A DNA stretch of 64,000 bases, from IMG/VR virus record IMGVR_UViG_3300035126_001036, positions 1-64,000 of that record; one strand, written 5' to 3'. This stretch comes from a virus. A program made the position numbers and the translations under genes. The notes under the pieces are model-generated. The model was not told the origin of the DNA. It ran no database searches and worked only from the letters and a program-made list of their open reading frames with translations. This document shows, one piece after another, positions 53,102-60,392 of the stretch. Position 1 is the stretch's first letter; each line of letters begins with the position of its first letter.

Positions 53102-53115
53102 TCGGGTGCTATTCT
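53061..53115 (+). promoter_or_regulatory. palindrome/-10 module upstream of RNA region
   Basis: Palindrome half AACTGGCAC 53071-53079; -10-like TATTCT 53110-53115 (30 bp gap). Transcription would start near 53122, at the first base of the hairpin below. Confidence 0.5.
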
Positions 53116-53121
53116 TTAAAG

Positions 53122-53188
53122 GTGTTAAGGGCTCTCGCTCAATTTTGGGATTCCGTCTCACTTAACACAAATCGAAAAGGAATTTGTG
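53122..53188 (+). ncRNA. structured RNA leader upstream of tRNA
   Basis: GTGTTAAG (53122-53129) pairs perfectly with CTTAACAC (53161-53168); CACAAAT (53166-53172) pairs with ATTTGTG (53182-53188). The stems share CAC and are mutually exclusive. No ORF in the 250 bp between 53102 and 53352. A second -10 (TACAAT 53217-53222) and a GCCTG/CAGGC hairpin with a T-run (53225-53250) follow. Confidence 0.4.
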
Positions 53189-53252
53189 CAGGCTTCTTTT
53201 CTTCTATTTAATCCGTTACAATGGGCCTGAGTTGAAGCAGGCTTGTTTTTCT

Positions 53253-53333
53253 TACTCCACTGGCGAAACGGTAAACGCGGCAGACTCAAAATCTGCTTCT
53301 TCGGATTCCCAGTTCAAATCTGGGGTGGAGTAC
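53253..53333 (+). tRNA. tRNA-Leu(CAA)
   Basis: Acceptor TACTCCA/TGGAGTA; anticodon stem GCAGA/TCTGC with loop CTCAAAA giving anticodon CAA (decodes UUG); long variable arm (TTCTTCGGATT) as in class II tRNALeu; T arm CCCAG-TTCAAAT-CTGGG. CCA is not encoded. The only tRNA I see in the window. Confidence 0.88.
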
Positions 53334-53352
53334 TAACCTACTATTCTTTATT

Positions 53353-53580
53353 ATGAACACTTTACATCAAGACATTGAAAAAATTACTAATATGAGTTGC
53401 GGCGATGTAATTGATATTAATATGTCTGAAGAATCTGGTGGAGAAGTTCATCGTCATAATGATGGCTTGGTTCTTTATGAAATCCCATTATATGGTGGTG
53501 AAGGTAATTTAGTCGCAACATACCAGTTTAATAAAGAAGGTATTGAGGAATTAGTTACAACAGTCCATTCTTGGACATAG
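53353..53580 (+). CDS. 75-residue hypothetical protein
   Basis: NTLHQDIEKITNMSCGDVIDINMSEESGGEVHRHNDGLVLYEIPLYGGEGNLVATYQFNKEGIEELVTTVHSW; beta-rich with terminal helix, a pattern common to small phage ORFs. Confidence 0.6.
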   Translation: MNTLHQDIEKITNMSCGDVIDINMSEESGGEVHRHNDGLVLYEIPLYGGEGNLVATYQFNKEGIEELVTTVHSWT

Positions 53581-53595
53581 TAAGTATTTTTTACC

Positions 53596-53754
53596 ATGAA
53601 CACCACAGAAACCATTAATCTTCTCACAAAAAGAATCAAAAATCTTAAAGAAGAACTAGACCAAAATCCACAATATAAACAAAACATTGTGGATTCTATT
53701 CTAGACGACATTTCTTATTATCAAAACCAACTGAATTCTTTACGAGACCAATGA
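53596..53754 (+). CDS. 52-residue coiled-coil peptide
   Basis: TETINLLTKRIKNLKEELDQNPQYKQNIVDSILDDISYYQNQLNSLRDQ; helical hairpin. ATGA overlap with the next ORF. Confidence 0.5.
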   Translation: MNTTETINLLTKRIKNLKEELDQNPQYKQNIVDSILDDISYYQNQLNSLRDQ

Positions 53755-53888
53755 CTGAAGAAAATTTCTATCTTTTGTGGGAAAGATTCGCTCTTTCTGA
53801 AATTACAAAAAGTATTCCTGATAATGTAGAAGAATTTTGTAAACAGAATGAAATTACTGTTGATTATTTTATAGAGGAGTGGTTGTGA
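53751..53888 (+). CDS. 45-residue acidic peptide
   Basis: TEENFYLLWERFALSEITKSIPDNVEEFCKQNEITVDYFIEEWL; three short helices, HTH-like length. Stop overlaps a palindrome. Confidence 0.5.
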   Translation: MTEENFYLLWERFALSEITKSIPDNVEEFCKQNEITVDYFIEEWL

Positions 53889-53942
53889 CGATTTGAAAGG
53901 TGCCCACCTCTTAAGGCCTAGCCGCAATCCATCCACTAAAAT
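53884..53942 (+). promoter_or_regulatory. palindrome/-10 promoter module (divergent)
   Basis: GTGACGATTTGAAAGGTGCCCAC ending 53906 is a diverged palindrome; -10-like TAAAAT 53937-53942; gene at 53967. Confidence 0.45.
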
Positions 53943-53966
53943 TACCAAGCATTTCACAAGAAACTT

Positions 53967-54536
53967 ATGAGCATCCATCTTGACAAATACCTCAATCAAG
54001 AGGTCCAAATAGAACTCCGAAACGGAGAGGGAAATATTGGCGTAGTTGAAGAATGTCGAGATTCATGTTTTAGCTTCAGATTTAAAATAGGAAATAACCC
54101 AAATTATTATAATACACAAGGATATTATAGTAGCTCTTGTAAGGCAGACCCCCACGACATCGTATCAATCAAACCATTCACAAAAACCATGAAATTCACC
54201 GGACTTGCCCAAAAACATCCACACATTGACCTCAATAAGTTTATTGGAAAGACTATTCTTATTCGGCTGAATAAAGAATATTCGAGCCTTTCAACCCAAT
54301 ATATTGGAAAAGTTTCTGGTGATTTAAACATCGGTGGGTTTCATTTTACAAATTCAGGAAAGCGTTCTCATTGCCCAACTACTCAATGGATTACAGAAAT
54401 CTATGAAGAAGGAGCCTTCCACATTGAAACCAAAGAAATTCCTGATGTAGACCCCGAAGTAGAAAAGGCCAAAGAAGCCGTAAAAAATCTGTCTGAGGAA
54501 CAAATTGCTCAACTTCTTCATTCTCTTAAAAAATGA
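53967..54536 (+). CDS. possible tandem LSm/SH3-like protein, copy 2
   Basis: 189 residues: YLNQEVQIELRNGEGNIGVVEE and FIGKTILIRLNKEYSSLSTQYIGKVSG are two barrel-like repeats; WITEIYEEGAFHIETKEI and the tail VEKAKEAVKNLSEEQIAQLLHSLKK align with the 36773 product. Followed with a 4-bp overlap by a different gene (here 54533, there the ligase), so only the paralogue itself is duplicated. Confidence 0.55.
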   Translation: MSIHLDKYLNQEVQIELRNGEGNIGVVEECRDSCFSFRFKIGNNPNYYNTQGYYSSSCKADPHDIVSIKPFTKTMKFTGLAQKHPHIDLNKFIGKTILIRLNKEYSSLSTQYIGKVSGDLNIGGFHFTNSGKRSHCPTTQWITEIYEEGAFHIETKEIPDVDPEVEKAKEAVKNLSEEQIAQLLHSLKK

Positions 54537-54733
54537 GCTGGCTTCCACTTGAAACTGCACCAAAAGACCGCAAAATGTTTGCTGTCATTGCCAAGGATGT
54601 TGTAGTAACTCCAAATGGAGTTCCCTATACCACTTACCCATATTATGTTTGGATGGAAAATGAGGACACATTTGCTAGATGGCCACACCCATTTCCACCA
54701 ACCCATTGGCATCCTATGCCCAATTTTTCTTAA
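54533..54733 (+). CDS. DUF551-like small protein
   Basis: 66 residues: SWLPLETAPKDRKMFAVIAK...PYYVWMENEDTFARWPHPFPPTHWHPMP. 'W.pietAPkD' and 'pTHW.PmP' are hallmarks of a family widespread in phages. Function unknown. Confidence 0.7.
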   Translation: MSWLPLETAPKDRKMFAVIAKDVVVTPNGVPYTTYPYYVWMENEDTFARWPHPFPPTHWHPMPNFS

Positions 54734-54740
54734 TTATGAA

Positions 54741-54796
54741 ACCACTTTTTAAACCGTCCACTGCACCACCACAAGCCGCCCATTTCACTCTATACT
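54741..54796 (+). promoter_or_regulatory. palindrome/-10 promoter module
   Basis: Palindrome CCACTTTTTAAACCGTCCAC ending 54761; -10 TATACT 54791-54796 (29 bp gap); ATG at 54832. Confidence 0.6.
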
Positions 54797-54831
54797 AAAA
54801 AAGTCCACTTAATTCATCAAACAAACAAAAA

Positions 54832-55103
54832 ATGGCATTCTACACTAAAAAACCAGTCACTATTGAGGCTCGTCAATTTGACGGAACACTTGAATGCACC
54901 CAGGCTCTTTATGAGTGGGTGGAAAGCTGCAATCCTGGAAGCTCCGATACCTTCAAAATCCAGACGGAACTTGCCTGATGTATATCACTACTCTTGAGGG
55001 TCCACACAGTAGCACTATTGGGGACTTTCTTATCCGAGGAGTAAAGAACAAATTTTACTTCTGCAAGCCAGATATTTTTGAAATGACTTACGACCCCGCC
55101 TGA
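54832..55103 (+). pseudogene. KKPVxIEARQ...CKPDIFExTY family gene split by -1 frameshift
   Basis: First frame 54832-54978: FYTKKPVTIEARQFDGTLECTQALYEWVESCNPGSSDTFKIQ. Second frame to 55103: NPDGTCLMYITTLEG...GDFLIRGVKNKFYFCKPDIFEMTYDPA. Together they are one well-known small phage protein family; inserting one A in the A4 run at about 54954 restores it. Possible independent start of the second part at ATG 54978. Confidence 0.7.
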
Positions 55104-55105
55104 TT

Positions 55106-55342
55106 ATGGAAATCACTTATCGCGGAATCCCCAAGAAAGAACGCATCTGGCGTGGTCGATGTAGGGAATGTGGCTCTACTGCCACTGCAAGGCAATCAGA
55201 ACTGACTCACATTTCAACAGATCTACTAGAGGGAGAATTTTCATGGATGACGTGTCCTGTTTGCAATGCCGGATCTGATTCTGATGGTCACGGGGGAATG
55301 CTTTTTTATCCACGAACTGAAGTCAATTGGAGACAAGATTGA
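55106..55342 (+). CDS. zinc-ribbon protein
   Basis: 78 residues: YRGIPKKERIWRGRCRECGSTATARQSELTHIS...FSWMTCPVCNAGSDSDGHGGMLFYP. The 'G.p..eri..g.C..C.s...a...E' to 'e.CP.Cg....' form is a common phage/bacterial zinc-ribbon protein. Confidence 0.7.
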   Translation: MEITYRGIPKKERIWRGRCRECGSTATARQSELTHISTDLLEGEFSWMTCPVCNAGSDSDGHGGMLFYPRTEVNWRQD

Positions 55343-55349
55343 AAAGGAT

Positions 55350-55371
55350 GGGCAGTTAACCTACTGTCCAC
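55350..55371 (+). promoter_or_regulatory. palindrome without clear -10
   Basis: GGGCAGTTAACCTACTGTCCAC. The next gene starts 27 bp later, so no room for the usual -10; a diverged or partial module. Confidence 0.4.
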
Positions 55372-55397
55372 CACACCACCATAAGTCACCCATTTCA

Positions 55398-55562
55398 ATG
55401 TACAACATCAACCCAAACCAACGCTACATTGTATATGCTCAGCGAGCAATTATCTATTTTATTCTTGCTCTTATTCTAAACAGCCTTGCAATCTACCCAT
55501 TTCTTTTGGGAGCTTGTATCGGCTCGGCTTTTGCAATACTGTTCTTTCTATTATCACTCTAA
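55398..55562 (+). CDS. 54-residue two-span membrane protein
   Basis: YNINPNQRYIVYAQRAIIYFILALILNSLAIYPFLLGACIGSAFAILFFLLSL. Start at 55398 excludes the upstream palindrome from the coding region. Confidence 0.5.
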   Translation: MYNINPNQRYIVYAQRAIIYFILALILNSLAIYPFLLGACIGSAFAILFFLLSL

Positions 55563-55616
55563 TTCAAGACTAATGTTTACTTTTGGATTGGTCAAAAAAT
55601 TACCTTTATTCCCTTG

Positions 55617-55674
55617 TGACACTTCAAGAACCTGCACAGCCTCCTTTGTAAAACTGCACATTTAGACGTATGAT
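55617..55674 (+). promoter_or_regulatory. palindrome/-10 promoter module
   Basis: Palindrome TGACACTTCAAGAACCTGCAC 55617-55637; -10 TATGAT 55669-55674 (31 bp gap); gene at 55710. A 30-codon ORF (55573-55665) crossing it is not credible. Confidence 0.6.
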
Positions 55675-55709
55675 GACTGCTCCACCCAAACCCAATACAA
55701 AAACTAATA

Positions 55710-56009
55710 ATGTACTTCTCAGAATACGGCGTTTCTCTTGAGGCGGGAGAACTTCGGGACATTCTCACGGGCAAGACAGGATTTCGTAGGTGCCCTGATT
55801 GTGAAGGTCACGGAGAGAGTTGGATACTTCATTATGTTGATGTTAATGACCCTGACCAAAATAATGAACAATACAAAATTGTAAGTGCTCAATTTGCTGC
55901 CGATTTTGATGAGGATAATATCCCTTCAGAATACTCTTGGGCAGAGTGTGATTTGGAGGATTGTGAAACTTGTTATAGTGTCGGGTATATCCCTATTGAA
56001 GGTTATTGA
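55710..56009 (+). CDS. DnaJ-type zinc-finger-like protein
   Basis: 99 residues with two half-sites, CPDCEGHGESW and CETCYSVGYI, separated by an acidic stretch (NDPDQNNEQYKIVSAQFAADFDEDN). The CxxCxGxG form resembles DnaJ zinc fingers, here only one pair of motifs. Confidence 0.6.
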   Translation: MYFSEYGVSLEAGELRDILTGKTGFRRCPDCEGHGESWILHYVDVNDPDQNNEQYKIVSAQFAADFDEDNIPSEYSWAECDLEDCETCYSVGYIPIEGY

Positions 56010-56011
56010 GG

Positions 56012-56069
56012 TTGACACTTTATAAACTGGCACAATGACCCTACCCCCAGGGTCCTTTTCTTTTAAAAT
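56012..56069 (+). promoter_or_regulatory. palindrome-terminator-(-10) module
   Basis: Palindrome 56012-56033; hairpin GACCCT/AGGGTC 56037-56054 then CTTTTC; -10 TAAAAT 56064-56069 (30 bp gap); gene at 56097. Confidence 0.62.
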
Positions 56070-56096
56070 TACTCCATAACCAAACGGTAATTCATC

Positions 56097-56441
56097 ATGA
56101 AATTTGAGCATCATTCTTCAACTAGCGATGTTGTCTATTTGTTCCTAGAGAATGACGAAATGCACGAGTTTCGCAATGATATGTTTGAGTCAGTATGCAA
56201 TAGTCATGCACCGGCTCCTGTTCTTTATACCTTTATCACTGATAATTGGATTGTTGGAAAATCTTTTGAGATTCGTAGTTGCTCTGTCAATTATCTGGTG
56301 GAACTCTTGAATTACTTACAGAATGGTCCTTTAAAATATACATTGACTTCTACAACCCAAGTTCTTATTGAGTTTACCAAACATGCTCAAAAAAGAATTG
56401 CCAATATTAAATTTTTTGAAGAAGTAATGGAGACGATTTAA
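56097..56441 (+). CDS. 114-residue hypothetical protein
   Basis: SSTSDVVYLFLENDEMHEFRNDMFESVCNSHAPAPVLYTFITDNWIVGKSFEIRSCSVNYLVELLNYLQ; alpha/beta. No family recognised. Confidence 0.6.
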   Translation: MKFEHHSSTSDVVYLFLENDEMHEFRNDMFESVCNSHAPAPVLYTFITDNWIVGKSFEIRSCSVNYLVELLNYLQNGPLKYTLTSTTQVLIEFTKHAQKRIANIKFFEEVMETI

Positions 56442-56446
56442 ATATT

Positions 56447-56671
56447 ATGGACCCTAACAGAAACAAACTAGAAACGATTCTTAAACTCCCTACTAAAAGA
56501 CTACTTAATGTTTATAGGAAAGAAAGGTTGTTTAGGCCAATGCCGGAACATTGGGTGGCTTCAGTGTGGGATTGTGGATGTCCTTCTTGCACTAGAGCAA
56601 GAAATACTCAAGATGAACGACTTAAAATAATAAAAGAAGAACTTGACAAACGTGAACATTTATCAAAGTGA
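56447..56671 (+). CDS. 74-residue hypothetical protein
   Basis: NKLETILKLPTKRLLNVYRKERLFR...WDCGCPSCTRARNTQDERLKIIKEELDKREHL. The 'ilklPtkRLLn.YR..R' start is frequent in T4-like phage proteins; two/three cysteines may bind zinc. Confidence 0.65.
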   Translation: MDPNRNKLETILKLPTKRLLNVYRKERLFRPMPEHWVASVWDCGCPSCTRARNTQDERLKIIKEELDKREHLSK

Positions 56672-56677
56672 CCAAAA

Positions 56678-56896
56678 ATGAACGACCTAATTGAAGCACT
56701 CCAAATCTTTTCCAAATATGGAAATTTTGAACCCCCATTGTTCCATTGTGAAAACAATTCTTTGACTGTTAATCCTGCAATTTCACCTTTTTATGTATCC
56801 TCTGAGGATAAGAAGAGGTTGGAAGAATTGGGATTCTTTGTTAGTACTGATTATGGATACGATATCTTTAAATCTCATCGTTTCATCGTTTCGTGA
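56678..56896 (+). CDS. 72-residue hypothetical protein
   Basis: NDLIEALQIFSKYGNFEPPLFHCENNSLTVNPAISPFYVSSEDKKRLEELGFFVSTDYGYDIFKSHRF. A phage family with 'La.fsKYgn...Pt.CEHD.L.V.....vs.ed...LeeLGF'; here the Cys/His part is reduced. Confidence 0.65.
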   Translation: MNDLIEALQIFSKYGNFEPPLFHCENNSLTVNPAISPFYVSSEDKKRLEELGFFVSTDYGYDIFKSHRFIVS

Positions 56897-56909
56897 TCTG
56901 TTGATTATT

Positions 56910-57137
56910 ATGAAAACACTTTTAAATATTGGCGAATGTATAATTTTAAGTATTGTACTTTCCATACCAACATTTTTGGCTGTTTATCTTGTATCTAAAA
57001 TTCCAAAGATGCCAAAAGAACCACCACAAAAGTTTGGAGAAGTGGACACCTATAAAAATTGTAAGGTAGTCCGCTATATCCCACCCAATTCGGCTCGTTA
57101 TTATTACTTTTTGGATTGTTCCAATGAAACCAATTAA
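56910..57137 (+). CDS. 75-residue membrane protein
   Basis: TM segment (CIILSIVLSIPTFLAVYLV), then FGEVDTYKNCKVVRYIPPNSARYYYFLDCSN. The 'CkVVrY.P.n.A.Y.YFldC' tail occurs in many small phage proteins. Overlaps next gene by 14 bp. Confidence 0.6.
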   Translation: MKTLLNIGECIILSIVLSIPTFLAVYLVSKIPKMPKEPPQKFGEVDTYKNCKVVRYIPPNSARYYYFLDCSNETN

Positions 57138-57414
57138 AATAACCGCAGAGTTCACAATTACTCTTGAGGATTATGAGAGGGATTATAGGAGAATGACTCA
57201 GGACTGGAATGAAAGAAATATTAGAAATTACCGAGGACGAGAGGAAGATATTGAGGTTCCACCAGTGTATCTGAAAGAGTTTCACGATTTTGTTGGTAGA
57301 GTTCTTTATTGGAAATTTGGAATTCACACTTCTTATCGAGCAATAAAGAACCAGACAAAAGAATTCTCAAAAGGAACGACTATTTCTAATATAAAGATTA
57401 CTGCGATGGAGTAG
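57124..57414 (+). CDS. 96-residue hypothetical protein
   Basis: KITAEFTITLEDYERDYRRMTQDWNERNIRNYRGREEDIEVPPVYLKEFHDFVGRVLYWKFG; basic/acidic mixed. The stop overlaps a promoter palindrome. Confidence 0.55.
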   Translation: MKPIKITAEFTITLEDYERDYRRMTQDWNERNIRNYRGREEDIEVPPVYLKEFHDFVGRVLYWKFGIHTSYRAIKNQTKEFSKGTTISNIKITAME

Positions 57415-57470
57415 ACACCTGAGTAACTGGCACAAGGACCCTACCACCTCCCATCAATATCCCCTATAAT
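57411..57470 (+). promoter_or_regulatory. palindrome/-10 promoter module
   Basis: Palindrome GTAGACACCTGAGTAACTGGCAC 57411-57433; -10 TATAAT 57465-57470 (31 bp gap); gene at 57501. Confidence 0.65.
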
Positions 57471-57500
57471 ACACTCAGTTCAACCAACTCATTTTAAATT

Positions 57501-58052
57501 ATGTTGACTCCAATTGATTTCAAGAACAACTATTTTGCTCTGCTTGCTGAGTCTGAACAAATTACTGGTGTAAGGCCAGTTAGTTTTATGTTTGGGCGGA
57601 ATGATTCTATTTTCAATAGTGGAAGTTCCATCACGACCGAGCAATGGAGTAATCTTGTAAAGGTTGCCTCTATTATTAAATCAAATCAAAATAGATTTTA
57701 TATGAAGGCCTTCCACACAAAAACTAGTTGTGGGACTGCTCACTGTATCTCCGGATATGCACACGCCCTCTATATGAATGATATTGATTATTATGATGAT
57801 AAACCCTCCGATATTCTAGAAATTTCTACGAATATGCTTTCCCATTATGCCCAGCCATTTTTCTGGATTATGCATTCTAACCTCAATCTAAAAACAGAGT
57901 CATATAAAGGACTCCCAGAACAACTAGTTATGAAGTGGTTCATTGACCCAATTCTTGAGGAGGCCCGCAAAGAATCTCACGATTTGTCTGGTGAAATTAC
58001 TCAGTTTGTTCAAAAGTCTCAACAAGAACAAATGGCTACTTGTGGTGTATAA
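57501..58052 (+). CDS. 183-residue hypothetical protein with CGTAHC motif
   Basis: The segment FHTKTSCGTAHCISGYAHALYM resembles a phage/bacterial family with a 'CgT.hCiaGwa' motif; flanked by helices (SNLVKVASIIKSNQNRFYMK). Cys/His could bind metal. Function unknown. Confidence 0.65.
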   Translation: MLTPIDFKNNYFALLAESEQITGVRPVSFMFGRNDSIFNSGSSITTEQWSNLVKVASIIKSNQNRFYMKAFHTKTSCGTAHCISGYAHALYMNDIDYYDDKPSDILEISTNMLSHYAQPFFWIMHSNLNLKTESYKGLPEQLVMKWFIDPILEEARKESHDLSGEITQFVQKSQQEQMATCGV

Positions 58053-58053
58053 G

Positions 58054-58112
58054 TAGCCACCTTTTTAACTGTCACAAGGGCTCCTCACCGGGAGTCCTTT
58101 TTGCTTTATGAT
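58054..58112 (+). promoter_or_regulatory. palindrome-terminator-(-10) module
   Basis: Palindrome 58054-58075; hairpin GGGCTCC/GGGAGTCC 58078-58097 with T5; -10 TATGAT 58107-58112 (31 bp gap); gene at 58139. Confidence 0.66.
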
Positions 58113-58138
58113 GCACACAGTTCAACCAACTCACTCAA

Positions 58139-58342
58139 ATGGCACTTAAAGGAACTCTTCAATTTGAAGATTTGGATAACGGTAGTATTACTATTGATTT
58201 TTATAGAGGGAATATAGAAATTATTCAAGATAGTTGGAATGATGGTAGAAGTGAGTTTCTTTCTAATAAGATTCGCATTTCACCGAGCAATCTTGAAGGA
58301 ATTATTTCTGGACTCCAAATTATTTTAGAATCATTTGATTAA
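58139..58342 (+). CDS. 67-residue hypothetical protein
   Basis: LKGTLQFEDLDNGSITIDFYRGNIEIIQDSWNDGRSEFLSNKIRISPSNLEGIISGLQIILESFD; two beta-hairpins and a helix. No Shine-Dalgarno seen. Confidence 0.55.
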   Translation: MALKGTLQFEDLDNGSITIDFYRGNIEIIQDSWNDGRSEFLSNKIRISPSNLEGIISGLQIILESFD

Positions 58343-58366
58343 CTAATCTTGCCAAAAGAAACCACA

Positions 58367-58951
58367 ATGCAAAACATCACTAGCACCGCCCAAGTCATTT
58401 ACAATCAAACCATCAAAGAAATCGAGGATAATTACAATAATTTTCTGGCCCGACTTAATGAGTACAAGTATGGCTCAAATCCATACTATAAAGATACTAT
58501 TGACGATGTTCTGCTTTTTGTAGAAAAGTATTTTGAATGGTATGGTTCACCACATAAAAGGCAATGGTTACATCAGATGTTTGATGAAATGATTTGGCAA
58601 GAAGCCGATATTTTCGGACCACTACTCCATTTTATTTCTTATAACATTTATGATGATGGTTCTTGGAATGTAAAGTGGTTCAAGGATGTTTATGAGACTA
58701 AAAAGAAGGTGATTGGTGGAGTTGAAGTAGATTGGCCAACTTTTGAGAATATTGGCCGAGAAGAAACAACCGAGGATGATTGGGAGAATGGTTATCCGGT
58801 TGTTGTTAGCGAGGACGTCACTCAGGACCCAAAGATTCTTCTTCGGGCGATGTTTAAATATGAGGAGAATAAGAAAAAAGAGGCCGAGTATTATGAAAAC
58901 TTACATCGGAAGAATGAAGAATGGACGAAAGTAAACTCAGAGAAAAAATAA
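58367..58951 (+). CDS. 194-residue hypothetical protein
   Basis: IEDNYNNFLARLNEYKYGSNPYYKDTIDDVLLFVEKYFEWYGSPHKRQWLHQMFDEMIW...ILLRAMFKYEENKKKEAEYYENLHRKNEEW. Mostly helical, acidic. Overlaps the next gene by 31 bp. Confidence 0.6.
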   Translation: MQNITSTAQVIYNQTIKEIEDNYNNFLARLNEYKYGSNPYYKDTIDDVLLFVEKYFEWYGSPHKRQWLHQMFDEMIWQEADIFGPLLHFISYNIYDDGSWNVKWFKDVYETKKKVIGGVEVDWPTFENIGREETTEDDWENGYPVVVSEDVTQDPKILLRAMFKYEENKKKEAEYYENLHRKNEEWTKVNSEKK

Positions 58952-59196
58952 GAAAACAAACCGAACTTCTTAAGGAAGAAACCGAACTTCTTAGGAAGCA
59001 AAACGAAAGGATAAAACAAATGATTACAAAGGTTAAATGTGAAACTTGTAGTGGAACAGGAACCGTAAAAGTTCTCATGAATCCAGATGGGTATTATGTT
59101 TATGCAGAGGAACCAATTATAGAAACTTTAGGATGCGAAGATTGTGGCGGAACTGGTTATGAACATAAAGACCCACCTAAAACAACGTCATCTTGA
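58921..59196 (+). CDS. coiled-coil protein with DnaJ-type zinc finger
   Basis: 91 residues: heptad region (REKIRKQTELLKEETELLRKQNERIKQMI) then CETCSGTGTVKVL...GCEDCGGTGYEH, a full pair of CxxCxGxG motifs as in DnaJ/Trp-RNA-binding attenuator inhibitor (AT)-like folds. May act as an adaptor binding a partner through the coil. Confidence 0.65.
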   Translation: MDESKLREKIRKQTELLKEETELLRKQNERIKQMITKVKCETCSGTGTVKVLMNPDGYYVYAEEPIIETLGCEDCGGTGYEHKDPPKTTSS

Positions 59197-59692
59197 CTTA
59201 GAACTTCACAGACCAATTCTTGATGAAGAATTAAACATCGCCACTTTTCTTCTTTATAATCTCTCGGGTCAATTGGTGGGCTACCAACAATATCAACCAG
59301 AGGGATGTAAAAAGTTTTTAATTGCCCGAAAAAAGGAAAATATTATACCTACAGAAATAAAAACCAACCAACCATTGCAATCTGGGGACTTGAAAGTTAT
59401 TATGTTTCTGATGGTCCTATCTTTCTGACCGAAGGTATCTTTGATGCCTGTCGGATAACCGAATTAAAACAATCGGCCTTTGCTACTCTTGCTAATAATC
59501 CACCAAAAGATTATAAAAACTGGCTAGAAATGCTAAATCGCCCAATCATTGTTGTTTGTGATAATGATGAGGCCGGTAGAAAACTGGCCAAATTTGGCGA
59601 TTATGTTGAGGTAGTGCCTGATGATAAGGACCTTGGAGAAGCACCGGATGATTATGTTCAGTTTCTTGTAAATAACTATTGTGCCGGTTTTT
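59159..59692 (+). pseudogene. TOPRIM-domain primase-like gene split by frameshift
   Basis: Upstream frame from ATG 59159: DLELHRPILDEELNIATFLLYNLSGQLVGYQQYQPEGCKKFLIARKKENIIPTEIK. After about 59360 the frame -1 continues: IAIWGLESYYVSDGPIFLTEGIFDACRITEL...IIVVCDNDEAGRKLAKFGDYVEVVPDDKDLGEAPDDY. TEGIFDA and DNDEAGRK are the TOPRIM Glu and DxD-type motifs of DnaG/gp4-like primases. One A added to the A5 run near 59358 makes a continuous ~178-residue protein. Likely a phage primase-related protein; real break or sequencing error not resolvable here. Confidence 0.7.
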
Positions 59693-59738
59693 GAACTGTC
59701 TACATCGGTCTCCATTTGCGTCCAATATCCCGTATAAT
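59682..59738 (+). promoter_or_regulatory. palindrome/-10 promoter module
   Basis: Palindrome TGCCGGTTTTTGAACTGTCTAC 59682-59703 overlapping the stop; -10 TATAAT 59733-59738 (29 bp gap); gene at 59762. Confidence 0.62.
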
Positions 59739-59761
59739 ACACTCAGTTAACCCCCAAAAAC

Positions 59762-60178
59762 ATGATTATTTGGCAGACCTATCGAAATGCTGATATGATA
59801 GAGGGCCGGGGACCAAGCATTCCCGACCTTAGAATTTTCTGGCGCATTCTCTCTGAAGATGATATGGAGATCACTATTGATCATATTAAACCCAAATCAT
59901 TAGGTGGTAAGGACACATTGGAAAACTATCAGACAATGTGTTTAGAGTGTAATGTTAACAAAGGAAACACTCTTGGCCTAGTTCGTTTTACTGATTATAA
60001 AGGAAATATCTCTGGAAAAGAACTTTGGTTAAAGTGTAAAAAGTGGATATATAAGGGCATTATTGACCGAATTGATGTCAATCCTTATACAGGAAATCCT
60101 GAAATTTTTATCATCAGTGAACGTGGTTCATGCTACAAAATAAACAACAATGCCTTTATCAATCTTAAAAATGACTGA
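59762..60178 (+). CDS. HNH endonuclease
   Basis: 138 residues: EITIDHIKPKSLGGKDTLENYQTMCLECNVNKGN is the HNH core (DHIKPKSLGG, N, CLECN..KGN). Only one CxxC remains and the upstream CxxC is missing. The C-terminal ~70 residues (KELWLKCKKWIYKGIIDRIDVNPYTGNPEIFII) have an unrecognised beta-rich fold. Possibly a homing-type nuclease. Confidence 0.75.
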   Translation: MIIWQTYRNADMIEGRGPSIPDLRIFWRILSEDDMEITIDHIKPKSLGGKDTLENYQTMCLECNVNKGNTLGLVRFTDYKGNISGKELWLKCKKWIYKGIIDRIDVNPYTGNPEIFIISERGSCYKINNNAFINLKND

Positions 60179-60392
60179 ATTTAACCACTATTTAAGGGAT
60201 GTAGTAAACGAGTACGATGCGTGGTATCCTCAATTGAGATGGGGGCAGATTTATCTTTATGTTCTTTCTAAAAAACAGCCAAATCTGGTTTGTTTTATTG
60301 TGGAAAACAGAAAACTAGATCCTTTTTATAATGATAAAAAAATTGAAGAATTTCTTATTTTTGTCAGAGAAAACTGGGGTAATTATGACTAA
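60171..60392 (+). CDS. 73-residue hypothetical protein
   Basis: TEFNHYLRDVVNEYDAWYPQLRWGQIYLYVLSKKQPNLVCFIVENRKLDPFYNDKKIEEFLIFVRENWGNYD; helix-strand-helix, similar to a phage family with 'lR.GQ.l.N.L...rp.l'. Overlaps neighbours. Confidence 0.6.
   Translation: MTEFNHYLRDVVNEYDAWYPQLRWGQIYLYVLSKKQPNLVCFIVENRKLDPFYNDKKIEEFLIFVRENWGNYD

Noticed and set aside
55573-55665. 30-codon ORF across a promoter module
   Set aside because: It is occupied by the palindrome and has no Shine-Dalgarno or coupling.
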